A DNA stretch of 64,000 nt, from the NCBI GenBank assembly GCA_016714025.1, contig JADJOB010000002.1, forward strand, positions 1,037,501 through 1,101,500. The letters run 5' to 3'. How positions within the stretch are numbered: position 1 is the first letter of the stretch; the number at the start of each line of letters is the position of its first letter. Position numbers and translations under genes: made by a program. Below are positions 43,926-52,085 of this stretch, one piece after another. The notes under the pieces were generated by a model that saw nothing but the letters and a program-made list of their open reading frames with translations, ran no database searches and was not told the DNA's origin. The DNA is from Saprospiraceae bacterium. GTDB lineage: Bacteria; Bacteroidota; Bacteroidia; Chitinophagales; Saprospiraceae.

Positions 43926-44002
43926 TTATTGCTAATGCTTTAGCTCATAATTTTTCTATCATGGTTTGTAGATCAAGCCATGATCTAAAGGATTAGCAAT
44001 AA
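43926..44002. promoter_or_regulatory. long imperfect hairpin upstream of rng
   Basis: Outer arms TTATTGCTAATGCTTTAG (43926-43943) and CTAAAGGATTAGCAATAA (43985-44002) pair over 18 positions with one mismatch. A second 7-bp stem inside, ATCATGG (43958-43964) with CCATGAT (43978-43984), directly abuts the outer arm. There is no U-tract. It is 63 bases before the rng start and could be a 5' leader element of the RNase gene. Confidence 0.65.
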
Positions 44003-44065
44003 TTATGGGATTCCAATTTGCCTCTTCTTCTCTTGTAATCCACCGGGTTTCGCATCATTGATAGG

Positions 44066-45622
44066 ATGATGGAAAAAGAATTAATTATCTCCGCCCAACA
44101 GGGATCGGTAGAAATTGCGCTGGTTGAAGACAAAAAACTAGTTGAACTTCATAAACAGAAGTCCAATACCCAATACAATGTTGGGGATATCTTCCTTGGG
44201 CAGATTAAAAAGCTAATGCCTGGCCTCAACGCAGCATTTGTTGATATTGGCCATAAGAAAGAATCGTTTTTACATTATACCGATATGGGACCCCTGTTCA
44301 ATTCAGTGGTCAATTACACCAAAGATGCAGTAGATGGAAAATATACTGCCAACCTGCTCGACAGTTTTGAACTGCAACCTGAAATTCAAAAAAACGGAAA
44401 GGTTTCTCAAATCACAGACAAACGTGTCAATTTATTGGTTCAAATTTTAAAGGAGCCCATTTCTACCAAAGGACACCGACTTACTTGTGAGATTACCATT
44501 CCGGGAAGATTTTTGGTTTTGACACCCTTCAATAATTCCATTGCAATTTCTAAGAAAATTGCCAATCCGGATGAACGAAATCGCTTGTTTCATGTCATTG
44601 AGTCCATTCGTCCTAAAAACTTTGGGGTTGTAGTCCGCACAGCTGCAGAAGGTAAAAAAGTAGCAGAAATGCATGAAGAAATTAACATGCTTTGCGAAAA
44701 ATGGAAAACACTTCACGGACAATTGCTGCATGCAAAAGCTCCTATGAAATTGTTGAGTGAATTGGATAAAGCAACCAGCATCATTCGTGATTTACTCAAT
44801 ACCAGTTTTACCAAAATTGTAGTCAACGATCGGGATATTTATGAGGGAATTAAAATTTACCTCGAAAATAACCTTCCTGAAAAATCAGACATTGTCCAAT
44901 TGTATAAAGGAAGTAAACCCATATTTGATCATTACGGGATCAAACGACAAATCAAAGCTGCATTTGGAACAACAGCAACTTTGAGTAGCGGAGCCTATAT
45001 TGTCATTGAACATACAGAAGCCATGCACGTCATTGACGTCAACAGCGGTCCAAAATCCCAGCGATTGGATCAGGAAACAGCTGCAATCCAGGTAAATATG
45101 GAAGCTGCAGAAGAAATTGCACGTCAATTGCGATTACGAGATATTGGTGGCTTGATTGTCATTGACTTTATTGACATGAAAAGCAATGAAAACAAAAGTG
45201 AACTTTACAATGCCATGCGGAAATGCATGGAATCCGATCGATCCCAACACACCATTTTACCATTAAGTAAATTTGGTTTAATGCAAATTACCCGGCAACG
45301 GGAACGCCAGGAATTAAAACTGGATACTTCGGAGACTTGTCCGTCTTGCGGAGGATCCGGTAAGGTCAATGCATCCATTTTTGTAGTTGATACCATTGAA
45401 AAAGATCTTCATTTCATATTAAGTACCAGACCAACCAAACAATTGGTTTTGGAAGTTCATCCCTATGTTGCAGCTTTTTTGAAGCGCGGAATTTGGAATT
45501 ATAGAATGAAGTGGTATTTTAAATACTATAAGAACATTAAAATTATGGAAAATCAGGATCTGCCAATGATAGCATTTAAATTTTACGATGGGCCGGATGA
45601 AGAAATCCGATTGAAAGGTTAA
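44066..45622 (+). CDS. rng: ribonuclease E/G family protein
   Basis: A 518-residue endoribonuclease for rRNA processing and mRNA decay. The N-terminal S1 region is seen in VGDIFLGQIKKLMPGLNAAFVDIGHKKESFLH; catalytic Asp residues lie in MHVIDVNSGPKS and IVIDFIDMKSNENK; the zinc-link is TCPSCGGSGKV. No long C-terminal scaffold follows, so it is RNase G-like in length. The leader holds a long hairpin. Two Met codons start it (44066, 44069). Confidence 0.95.
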   Translation: MMEKELIISAQQGSVEIALVEDKKLVELHKQKSNTQYNVGDIFLGQIKKLMPGLNAAFVDIGHKKESFLHYTDMGPLFNSVVNYTKDAVDGKYTANLLDSFELQPEIQKNGKVSQITDKRVNLLVQILKEPISTKGHRLTCEITIPGRFLVLTPFNNSIAISKKIANPDERNRLFHVIESIRPKNFGVVVRTAAEGKKVAEMHEEINMLCEKWKTLHGQLLHAKAPMKLLSELDKATSIIRDLLNTSFTKIVVNDRDIYEGIKIYLENNLPEKSDIVQLYKGSKPIFDHYGIKRQIKAAFGTTATLSSGAYIVIEHTEAMHVIDVNSGPKSQRLDQETAAIQVNMEAAEEIARQLRLRDIGGLIVIDFIDMKSNENKSELYNAMRKCMESDRSQHTILPLSKFGLMQITRQRERQELKLDTSETCPSCGGSGKVNASIFVVDTIEKDLHFILSTRPTKQLVLEVHPYVAAFLKRGIWNYRMKWYFKYYKNIKIMENQDLPMIAFKFYDGPDEEIRLKG

Positions 45623-45680
45623 TACTCTTTTCACACGATTCCCACTCGATCCTGTTATATTTACAGTTCATTCCTTCTAA

Positions 45681-46772
45681 ATGGCCAACATCCAAACGGT
45701 ATTAATTTGTCCGCAACATTGGGGTTTAGGCCATGTAACCCGTACGATACCAGTAATCAATTATTTTATTGAAAAAAATTACCGGGTCATTCTGGCTTCC
45801 TCCGGTGCAGGATCAGATTTGCTGCGAATGGAGTTTCCGCAACACAAGGTATTGGAATTGCCAGATTATGGTATTCGATATCCATTCAATAGCATGTATC
45901 TGAATATTGGCTATCAAATGCTTCAAATGCATTGGGCAATCCTACGTGAACACTTTGCCATCAGAAAAATTTGTAAACAGGAGCAAATTGATCTCATTGT
46001 TTCAGATGCAAGATTGGGTGCGTTTCAATTTGGAAAACGCTCCATCATCATTGCACATCACTTACATTTTTCATTAGGATTTAAATTTATTGAATGGTGT
46101 TGTGATACCTGGATGAAATTATTTTATGATCGCTTCGATCAACTCTGGATCCCGGATGTAGAAGGCCCTGTAAATCTTTCAGGTGAATTGGCCCATTTGT
46201 ATCGAGGTAAGAATAGATACTTTGTAGGATTACTCAGCCGCTTTAAAAAGCTGGAGCGAGAAAAAATATACGACCTTACATTTATGTTGTCGGGACCAGA
46301 ACCGCAACGTAGTTTCCTGGAATCAATAATATTGCAGCAGCTTAAAGAGGTACCTTATGAAAAAGCAATTTTAATAAGGGGCACTCAAAATGGACCTATA
46401 TTGGATGAGCTGGTTCAAAAGCAAAACCCGAATTTGATTATTAAATCCTTGGTCAAAGGTGTAGAATTAAATGAAATTATGTGTGCATCTAAAATGTTAG
46501 TATGCCGTTCAGGTTATTCAACTTTATTGGATTTAGCTGTTATTCAGACACGGGCTATATTAATTCCAACTCCTGGACAGCCTGAACAGGAGTATTTGTC
46601 TGAAGAGTTGATGAAAAAAAAACTGTATTATTCTGTGCAGCAAGATGCATTAAATTTAAAGGAAGATATTAAGCAGCTTGATAAATTTACCTGTAACTTA
46701 CATATTGATGAAGCACTTAGTTTGGAACAACGACTCGATCCACTTATAAAGAAAATTGAATCAAATGGATGA
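45681..46772 (+). CDS. GT28/MurG-like glycosyltransferase family protein
   Basis: A 363-residue GT-B fold protein. The N-terminus LICPQHWGLGHVTRTIPVINYF resembles MurG/UGT-like enzymes (GLGHxxR), and the C-terminal donor part has MLVCRSGYSTLLDLAVIQTRAILIPTPGQPEQEYLSE, close to the UDP-sugar-binding end of the GT28 family. Product and acceptor unknown. It follows rng by 59 bases and precedes the PhaB-like gene, with no clear partner. Confidence 0.78.
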   Translation: MANIQTVLICPQHWGLGHVTRTIPVINYFIEKNYRVILASSGAGSDLLRMEFPQHKVLELPDYGIRYPFNSMYLNIGYQMLQMHWAILREHFAIRKICKQEQIDLIVSDARLGAFQFGKRSIIIAHHLHFSLGFKFIEWCCDTWMKLFYDRFDQLWIPDVEGPVNLSGELAHLYRGKNRYFVGLLSRFKKLEREKIYDLTFMLSGPEPQRSFLESIILQQLKEVPYEKAILIRGTQNGPILDELVQKQNPNLIIKSLVKGVELNEIMCASKMLVCRSGYSTLLDLAVIQTRAILIPTPGQPEQEYLSEELMKKKLYYSVQQDALNLKEDIKQLDKFTCNLHIDEALSLEQRLDPLIKKIESNG

Positions 46773-46878
46773 AAGTATAAAATTTATTTTCGAATGAATG
46801 ATTTTCCGGAATGCAAAGGACTATTCTGGTATAAAATAAAGACAATTCTATTTTTTAATTACACATAAATTTTTAAGT

Positions 46879-47634
46879 ATGAGTTTTAAAGAAGTAAAAG
46901 ATAAAAACATCGCGCTGGTTACTGGAGCAACCGGAGGATTGGGTACGGCCATGTGTCAAAAATTATTGGATGATGGGTTTTTTGTGGTAGCGAATTACCG
47001 CAATGAAGAGACTGCAACCCGATGGCATGATAAGAATTTGGCATTGGGTTATGATTGTGCAATGGTCAAAGGCGATGTAACCTCTTTTGATGAAGTAGGG
47101 GATATGGTGCGCTCAATCAAAGAACAATATGGCCCGGTTGCGGTATTAATCAATAATGCCGGGATTACCCGGGATACGCCGATTTGGAAAATGCAATTAA
47201 GTCAATGGCAGGAAGTTATTAATACTAATTTAAACAGTGCGTTTTATTGTGTGCGTCATGTCATTGAAGATATGATAGCCAAAGGTTATGGAAGGATTAT
47301 AAATATTTCTTCAGTAAACGGTCAACGCGGACAGTTTGGACAAACAAATTATTCGGCTGCTAAAGCAGGGATGCATGGATTTACAAAATCATTGGCAATG
47401 GAAGTAGCTAAAAAGGGGATTACTGTCAATACCATTTCACCCGGATACATAGCCACCGATATGGTCATGGCTGTTCGGGAAGAAGTGCGTAATAAAATTG
47501 TCGAACAAATACCCATGGGACGTTTGGGAGGTACAGAAGAAATTGCTCACTTAGTATCATTTCTGGCTTCAGAAAAATCTGCTTACATCACGGGAGCGAA
47601 TTATGCTATCAATGGAGGGCAACATGTTTATTAA
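46879..47634 (+). CDS. phaB: acetoacetyl-CoA reductase-like SDR
   Basis: A 251-residue short-chain dehydrogenase with NADPH-binding TGATGGLGTAM, the NNAGITRD element, catalytic Ser (INISSVNG) and YSAAKAG Tyr/Lys. The segment NGQRGQFGQTNYSAAKAGMHGF and SPGYIATDMV are nearly identical to PhaB, so reduction of acetoacetyl-CoA to 3-hydroxybutyryl-CoA is likely. FabG-type activity is the alternative. No phaA or phaC is nearby, so a role in PHB is not shown. Confidence 0.85.
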   Translation: MSFKEVKDKNIALVTGATGGLGTAMCQKLLDDGFFVVANYRNEETATRWHDKNLALGYDCAMVKGDVTSFDEVGDMVRSIKEQYGPVAVLINNAGITRDTPIWKMQLSQWQEVINTNLNSAFYCVRHVIEDMIAKGYGRIINISSVNGQRGQFGQTNYSAAKAGMHGFTKSLAMEVAKKGITVNTISPGYIATDMVMAVREEVRNKIVEQIPMGRLGGTEEIAHLVSFLASEKSAYITGANYAINGGQHVY

Positions 47635-47638
47635 TTAC

Positions 47639-47715
47639 GAATTATGGGAGCGAAGCGGACATCCCGCGTACTTGCGGGATGAATTATTAATTTTTAATTA
47701 AGAATTATGGGAGCG
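47639..47715. repeat. tandem copies of a GAATTATGGGAGCG element with hairpin
   Basis: GAATTATGGGAGCG occurs at 47639-47652 and 47702-47715 (63 bases apart), each followed by CATCCCG. Copy 1 carries a perfect 8-bp hairpin CATCCCGC / GCGGGATG (47660-47667, 47674-47681). The 13-mer TTAATTTTTAATT lies between. No coding function is seen. Confidence 0.6.
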
Positions 47716-47869
47716 TAACTTGCATCCCGAATACACATGGGACGAAATCTACGTGTGTTTTTTAATATCAACCAAGACTTTGTAAAACATTTGGAATGCA
47801 ATAGGAAGTGTTGAATATTTATAGAGCGAATTGCTTTGTATATTTTTGTATTAAATTCAATTTCGCAAT

Positions 47870-48376
47870 TTACAAATCCTTCTTTCTGGAACGTATCATT
47901 TCTGGATAAGACTGTTTTTGGATTAAGGCATTGATGGCTTCAGCAATTCGTTGTTGACGGGTGTTGGATGTTTTTGCGCTTTCGATCCATTTGCTAAAAT
48001 AATTTTGATGGGATCGGGTCAGGGTTTTAAAAAAAACAGCGGCTGCCGGTTCGATTTCAAGGCATTCCTGAAAATCGGCATTTAAGCTGTATTCAGTTGG
48101 ATCGTACTCGATGTTAACGGAAAGTACATCCCCCTGCTTTTTTCGAATGGCTTTGCGAATGTTGTTATTGAGAGGAAGTATAAAATTGCCTTCACCCATT
48201 GGGAGTATATTGAATCCTTCAAATGGAAACTGGTCTAAGGAACCTTTTATGCGAAATGATTTGCGAACTCCCGGATTTATTTTTTCTGCAACTGCATGTG
48301 GTATGTTTATATAGGTCCATCCGGTTTTTTCACCTTGTTTTTTAAATTTTTCGATGATTGCTTTAAAATGATGCAT
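47870..48376 (-). CDS. YdeI/OmpD-associated family protein (DUF1905)
   Basis: A 168-residue protein: N-terminal DUF1905 domain (GWTYINIPHAVAEKIN, FRIKGSLDQFPFEGFNILPMGEGNFILPLN) and C-terminal YdeI-like helix (FKTLTRSHQNYFSKWIESAKTSNTRQQRIAEAI). Function is unclear; related proteins are said to protect against bacteriocins or stress. It overlaps its upstream neighbour (48363-48749) by 14 bases, so both are translated together. Confidence 0.83.
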   Translation of the reverse strand: MHHFKAIIEKFKKQGEKTGWTYINIPHAVAEKINPGVRKSFRIKGSLDQFPFEGFNILPMGEGNFILPLNNNIRKAIRKKQGDVLSVNIEYDPTEYSLNADFQECLEIEPAAAVFFKTLTRSHQNYFSKWIESAKTSNTRQQRIAEAINALIQKQSYPEMIRSRKKDL

Positions 48377-48749
48377 GCAATTTAATTTTTCGGAGCAGCA
48401 AATTTTTTATTTGCACCTCTTCTTCATTTGTACAAAGGTAAGCAAAGTCATAGCATACAAAATAATTGTGAATACCCCGCAAGCGTTTGATTTGTGTGAA
48501 GTAATTAAAATTAAATCCGAGTTCGGCTAATTGCTCTTTTTTTAGTTTAATCGAACCATACCTTAAAAACAAGGATTCCAGGATTTTGCGATTTTTTATT
48601 AGGATGCGATTGATGTGTCGAATGGACTGCATCATTTGGGAGTACTGATGGTTGTTAAAACTACTGCGACAATGGTCATCGCAAAATTTTTTATCGGGTC
48701 TTCCCAATAAAATGGCTCCACATTGGAGACAGGATCTCGGTGTGCTCAT
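48363..48749 (-). CDS. hypothetical zinc-ribbon protein
   Basis: A 128-residue protein with a putative zinc ribbon at the N-terminus (CLQCGAILLGRPDKKFCDDHC: Cys at about residues 7, 10, 23 and 27). The middle is helical and basic; no catalytic motif is recognised. Such ribbons bind DNA, RNA or protein. It overlaps the YdeI family gene downstream and forms a two-gene minus-strand unit. Not otherwise recognised. Confidence 0.65.
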   Translation of the reverse strand: MSTPRSCLQCGAILLGRPDKKFCDDHCRSSFNNHQYSQMMQSIRHINRILIKNRKILESLFLRYGSIKLKKEQLAELGFNFNYFTQIKRLRGIHNYFVCYDFAYLCTNEEEVQIKNLLLRKIKLHASF

Positions 48750-48877
48750 AGGTGTTTATTTAAAACAAATATACTGGTTTCAATGAAACCCGGCAATTTT
48801 ATCCGTTTGTAATCGGGTATTTTCGGAATTAGATGTTTATTACGCTGCATAATTAAATTGGGCTTCACATTTTTACA

Positions 48878-48889
48878 TCCGGTACCGGA
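48878..48889. promoter_or_regulatory. 12-bp palindrome upstream of ssb
   Basis: TCCGGTACCGGA is a perfect 12-bp palindrome, 38 bases before the ssb ATG. It stands out as GC-rich in an AT-rich leader and could be an operator; nothing ties it to a regulator. Confidence 0.35.
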
Positions 48890-48927
48890 CCAAACTTATT
48901 TTTAATTATTATCAAAAAAATTCAACT

Positions 48928-49272
48928 ATGAACAACCTAAGAAACAGCGTACGGCTGATTGGAAATCTGGGTTCTAACCCGGAAGTAAAATCCCTGGAAA
49001 AGGGAAATAAAGTAGCTCGTTTTTCTATTGCTACCAATGATACGTATACCGATAAAGACGGTAAAAAAGTAACCGATACCCAATGGCACAATATTGTAGC
49101 CTGGGGTAAGTCGGCCGAACTGGTAGAAGAATATCTCAGCAAAGGCAGCGAAATTGCATTAGAGGGTAAATTAACTTCCAGATCCTATGAAGCTAAGGAT
49201 GGAGAGAAAAAGTACTTTACCGAAATTGTAATGGCAGAAATGGTGATGTTGGGTAAAAAACCAACGGCCTGA
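48928..49272 (+). CDS. ssb: single-stranded DNA-binding protein without acidic tail
   Basis: A 114-residue OB-fold protein, recognised from RNSVRLIGNLGSNPEVKSLEKGNKVARFSIATND and QWHNIVAWGKSAELVEEYLSKGSEIALEGKLTSRSYE. It binds ssDNA. The family's usual acidic C-terminal tip (DDDIPF-like), which recruits partners, is missing: it ends in MVMLGKKPTA. This could be a secondary SSB. It is monocistronic with a strong terminator behind it. Confidence 0.9.
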   Translation: MNNLRNSVRLIGNLGSNPEVKSLEKGNKVARFSIATNDTYTDKDGKKVTDTQWHNIVAWGKSAELVEEYLSKGSEIALEGKLTSRSYEAKDGEKKYFTEIVMAEMVMLGKKPTA

Positions 49273-49290
49273 TCTATTCATTGTAATTTC

Positions 49291-49336
49291 TCCTGGAATA
49301 AAGAAACATGCTATCCTGTGTTTCTTTATTCTGGGA
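49291..49336 (+). terminator. terminator after ssb
   Basis: AATAAAGAAACA (49297-49308) and TGTTTCTTTATT (49319-49330) form a perfect 12-bp stem with a 10-base loop; outward it extends to 49291 and 49336 with two G-U pairs. A strong rho-independent-like hairpin. Confidence 0.8.
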
Positions 49337-49777
49337 TGCAATCAAAATACAAAGTGAATGCCTACCACGTAAACTGTACAGAATTTTAGTTTTATTACAG
49401 TATGATTAAATTTCAGATTGTATTCTTTATTTGATTGAATGGAATATGCAATAGTGGCTATTTGAATTTAAGCATTGAATTCAATTCAAAAATTGAAGTA
49501 TTAACCAAGGCGCCATTTTAAATTTCGGCGGGGAATTAAAAGTCTAATAGAATCCTTTTTCAAAAAGTATTTTTACCGCAGGCATTGTCTTTCGTTGGTT
49601 GAGTATATAAAAAAGCGTTTTGATTGCGATTTAGGGAATTCTGAATTGCAAAAGAATTTAAAGAGAAATCTGGGTATAAATAGGAATTTAAACCCTCCAT
49701 TTAAATCAATCGAAGTCACATATAAATTTGTATTTAAAATGATTGGGTGTGGAAGTAATAGTAGTTTATTAGAGTTT
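49337..49777. other. intergenic region, no gene supported
   Basis: About 440 AT-rich bases between the ssb terminator and the convergent GldH gene. A small plus-strand frame (49595-49801) has no recognisable family, no promoter, and overlaps the 3' end of gldH; not called. No tRNA or strong hairpin is visible. Confidence 0.55.
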
Positions 49778-50266
49778 CTAATTGCTTTTAGAAACTTCTA
49801 ATTCAAAAGATGAAATCCCTTTCACGGATTGATCTCTACCATATTGACTCAGCGAAATTTGATAATTGCCAATAAATGGAAACTTAAATCTTTGAAGTAA
49901 ACTAATTTCAGTATTGCATTTTGTACCAGAACAGTGTCCGGTTGGTTTGCCGGAATTGTCAAACAATTCCAAACTGATAATTTGTTCTTTTTGGCTTTGA
50001 TCCGGAAATCCTGTTGTGCTTTTTACGTAAAGATTTTGATATTCCATATCCATGGAATGTTTTAATGTAAGATTTAATTGATACCAGCTTGCAGTATCCT
50101 GAACCTGCCAGTTGAATGTTAAAATTTGAGCACTGTCCCATTCATTATTGTCAATCTGGATTTCATTTTTATAAATCACAGCTTGATTGCATGCAGAAAA
50201 TAAGCCAAGAATTGCAAGCAATGGAAAAAATGAGTATTTAAAATAATGGAACGATTTACAATACAT
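49778..50266 (-). CDS. gldH: gliding motility lipoprotein GldH
   Basis: A 162-residue lipoprotein: signal sequence with lipobox (LLAILGLFSAC) followed by a beta-rich mature part. Matches GldH by length, YKNEIQIDNNEWDSAQILTFNWQV, the YQLNLTLKHSMDMEYQNLYV segment and QRFKFPFIGNYQISLSQYGRD. GldH belongs to the T9SS/gliding set and is needed for secretion in Flavobacterium. ATG at 50266 is preferred; a GTG at 50278 overlapping the dnaJ stop (TAGTG) is possible. Last gene of the grpE-dnaJ run. Confidence 0.82.
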   Translation of the reverse strand: MYCKSFHYFKYSFFPLLAILGLFSACNQAVIYKNEIQIDNNEWDSAQILTFNWQVQDTASWYQLNLTLKHSMDMEYQNLYVKSTTGFPDQSQKEQIISLELFDNSGKPTGHCSGTKCNTEISLLQRFKFPFIGNYQISLSQYGRDQSVKGISSFELEVSKSN

Positions 50267-50277
50267 GATTTGGATCA

Positions 50278-51444
50278 CTAGCTGAAATACTCTTTCATTC
50301 GTTCGTAAAAACTTTTTTCGTCTTTACCAGGATGTGGTTTAAAGTTTGGATGGCTGCGGAGTTTTTCGAGGATGGATTTTTCTTCTGAAGTAAGATCCTT
50401 TGGTGTCCAAATGGTAATGTGAATTAGTTCGTCTCCTTTTTCGTAGGATTGTACGGATGGGAGTCCCAGATCCTTGAGTCTGAAAATCTTGCCGGCTTGG
50501 GTTCCCGCCGGAACCTTGATTTTTGCAGCACTCTGGAGCGTGGGTACTTCCATCTGGCAACCTAAGGCTGCATCAGCAAAATTTAAATATAAATCGTAAT
50601 GGATGTTGTTTCCTTCCCGACTAAAATACTCATGGGGTTTTTGTTCGATGCTTATTAATAAATCACCGGCAGGTCCTCCTTTACTTCCTGCATTGCCTTT
50701 TCCCCGTAAAGACAATTGCATTCCGTCTTCTACACCAGCTGGAATTTGGATGTCAATGGTTTCTTCACCTACTTCCATTCCAGATCCCCTGCATGATGTA
50801 CATGCCGCAGAAATCATTTGACCGGTCCCGTTACAAGTAGGACAGGTGGTTGTGGTTTGCATTTGACCCAGAAAGGTATTTTTTACTTGTCGTACATACC
50901 CCTGACCATTACAAGAACTGCAGGTTTTAACAGATTTAGCATCTTTAGCACCTGAGCCATTACAGGTTTTACAATTGACTTGTTTTTTTACTTTTATTTT
51001 CTTGGTGATTCCGCTTGCAATTTCTTCCAAAGTCATACTGACTTTGATCCGAAGATTACTTCCTTTTGAACCTCCCTGAGCTCTGCCACCTCCTCCACTG
51101 CGTCCTCCAAAAAATGATTCAAAGGGCGAACCTGAATCTCCAAAAATATCTCCGAAATGACTGAAAATATCATCCATGGTCATGCCATTTCCACCATTGC
51201 CTCCAAATCCAGCATTTGGGTCAACTCCAGCATGTCCATAACGATCATAGCGTGCTTTTTTATCAGCATCGCTCAATATTTCATAAGCTTCTGCAGCTTC
51301 TTTAAATTTTTCTTCTGCAGATTTATCCCCTGGATTTCGGTCGGGATGAAATTGCATTGCCACTTTACGATATGCTTTTTTAATTGCATCCGCATCAGCT
51401 CCTTTGCTTACTCCCAATATTTCGTAAAAATCTCTTTTTGCCAT
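50278..51444 (-). CDS. dnaJ: chaperone protein DnaJ
   Basis: Hsp40 co-chaperone of DnaK. The 388-residue protein has the J domain with HPD (MQFHPDRNPGDKS), a Gly-rich region (GGRSGGGGRAQGG), four CxxCxGxG zinc repeats (CKTCNGSG, CSSCNGQG, CPTCNGTG, CTSCRGSG) and the C-terminal peptide-binding domain. It follows grpE by 27 bases in the same direction. dnaK is not in the window. Confidence 0.97.
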   Translation of the reverse strand: MAKRDFYEILGVSKGADADAIKKAYRKVAMQFHPDRNPGDKSAEEKFKEAAEAYEILSDADKKARYDRYGHAGVDPNAGFGGNGGNGMTMDDIFSHFGDIFGDSGSPFESFFGGRSGGGGRAQGGSKGSNLRIKVSMTLEEIASGITKKIKVKKQVNCKTCNGSGAKDAKSVKTCSSCNGQGYVRQVKNTFLGQMQTTTTCPTCNGTGQMISAACTSCRGSGMEVGEETIDIQIPAGVEDGMQLSLRGKGNAGSKGGPAGDLLISIEQKPHEYFSREGNNIHYDLYLNFADAALGCQMEVPTLQSAAKIKVPAGTQAGKIFRLKDLGLPSVQSYEKGDELIHITIWTPKDLTSEEKSILEKLRSHPNFKPHPGKDEKSFYERMKEYFS

Positions 51445-51471
51445 TTCGTAATTCCAAATTTGAAAATCCGC

Positions 51472-52014
51472 TTACTTGCAAACTACTACTTTTGCAAATC
51501 GAATAATTTTATGATTTAATAAATAACCTTTTTCAAGGGTATCGAAAATTTTTCCTTTTTGACTTTCATCTGCTCCGGGAATTTCAGTAATTGCTTCATG
51601 AAACTCAGGATCAAAATCTTTTCCGTTGGTATCCATTATTTCTAAACCCTTAGATTGCAACAATCCCAATAATTTGTGATGCACCAATCGCATGCCTTCC
51701 GGAAAAATTTGTTCGTTTTCCTGTGTTTCTGATAACTTCTTTGCCCGATCAAAATCATCCAATACTACCAATAAATCCTGGATTAATTCCTGAGATGCAT
51801 TGCGAATGGTATCTATTTTTTCTTTAATCGTACGCTTTTTGTAATTGTCAAATTCTGCAAATAAACGTATGTATTTATCTTTCTGATCGGCCAATTCTGC
51901 TTTTAAAACAACAAGAGGGTCTGGGCCGGATTCTGCCGTGGATTTTTCAGTTTGCTCTGTGTCCAGTCCATTTGTTAGCTCTTCACTTTCGGGTATTTGC
52001 TGCTCTTCTGTCAT
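51472..52014 (-). CDS. grpE: nucleotide exchange factor GrpE
   Basis: Releases ADP from DnaK. The 180-residue protein has an acidic, disordered N-terminus, a long helix (AELADQKDKYIRLFAEFDNYKKRTIKEKIDTIRNASQ) and the C-terminal beta domain (MEIMDTNGKDFDPEFHEAITEIPG). First gene of the grpE-dnaJ-gldH run; a 9-bp direct repeat upstream (52046-52083) may control it. Confidence 0.96.
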   Translation of the reverse strand: MTEEQQIPESEELTNGLDTEQTEKSTAESGPDPLVVLKAELADQKDKYIRLFAEFDNYKKRTIKEKIDTIRNASQELIQDLLVVLDDFDRAKKLSETQENEQIFPEGMRLVHHKLLGLLQSKGLEIMDTNGKDFDPEFHEAITEIPGADESQKGKIFDTLEKGYLLNHKIIRFAKVVVCK

Positions 52015-52045
52015 ACTATTAAATTCTATTTCACTGGAAAGACTA

Positions 52046-52083
52046 AGGTCAATTATACTGCCACAACTGAAATTAGGTCAATT
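52046..52083. promoter_or_regulatory. direct repeat upstream of grpE
   Basis: AGGTCAATT occurs at 52046-52054 and 52075-52083, 29 bases start to start (AATTGACCT on the coding strand). It lies in the 71-base gap between the thioredoxin gene and grpE. No canonical TAnnTTTG or CIRCE sequence is visible there. Confidence 0.45.
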
Positions 52084-52085
52084 TG

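Noticed and set aside
49595..49801. Small plus-strand frame between ssb and gldH
   Set aside because: No homology recognised, no promoter, compositionally like surrounding noncoding DNA, overlaps the gldH 3' end.
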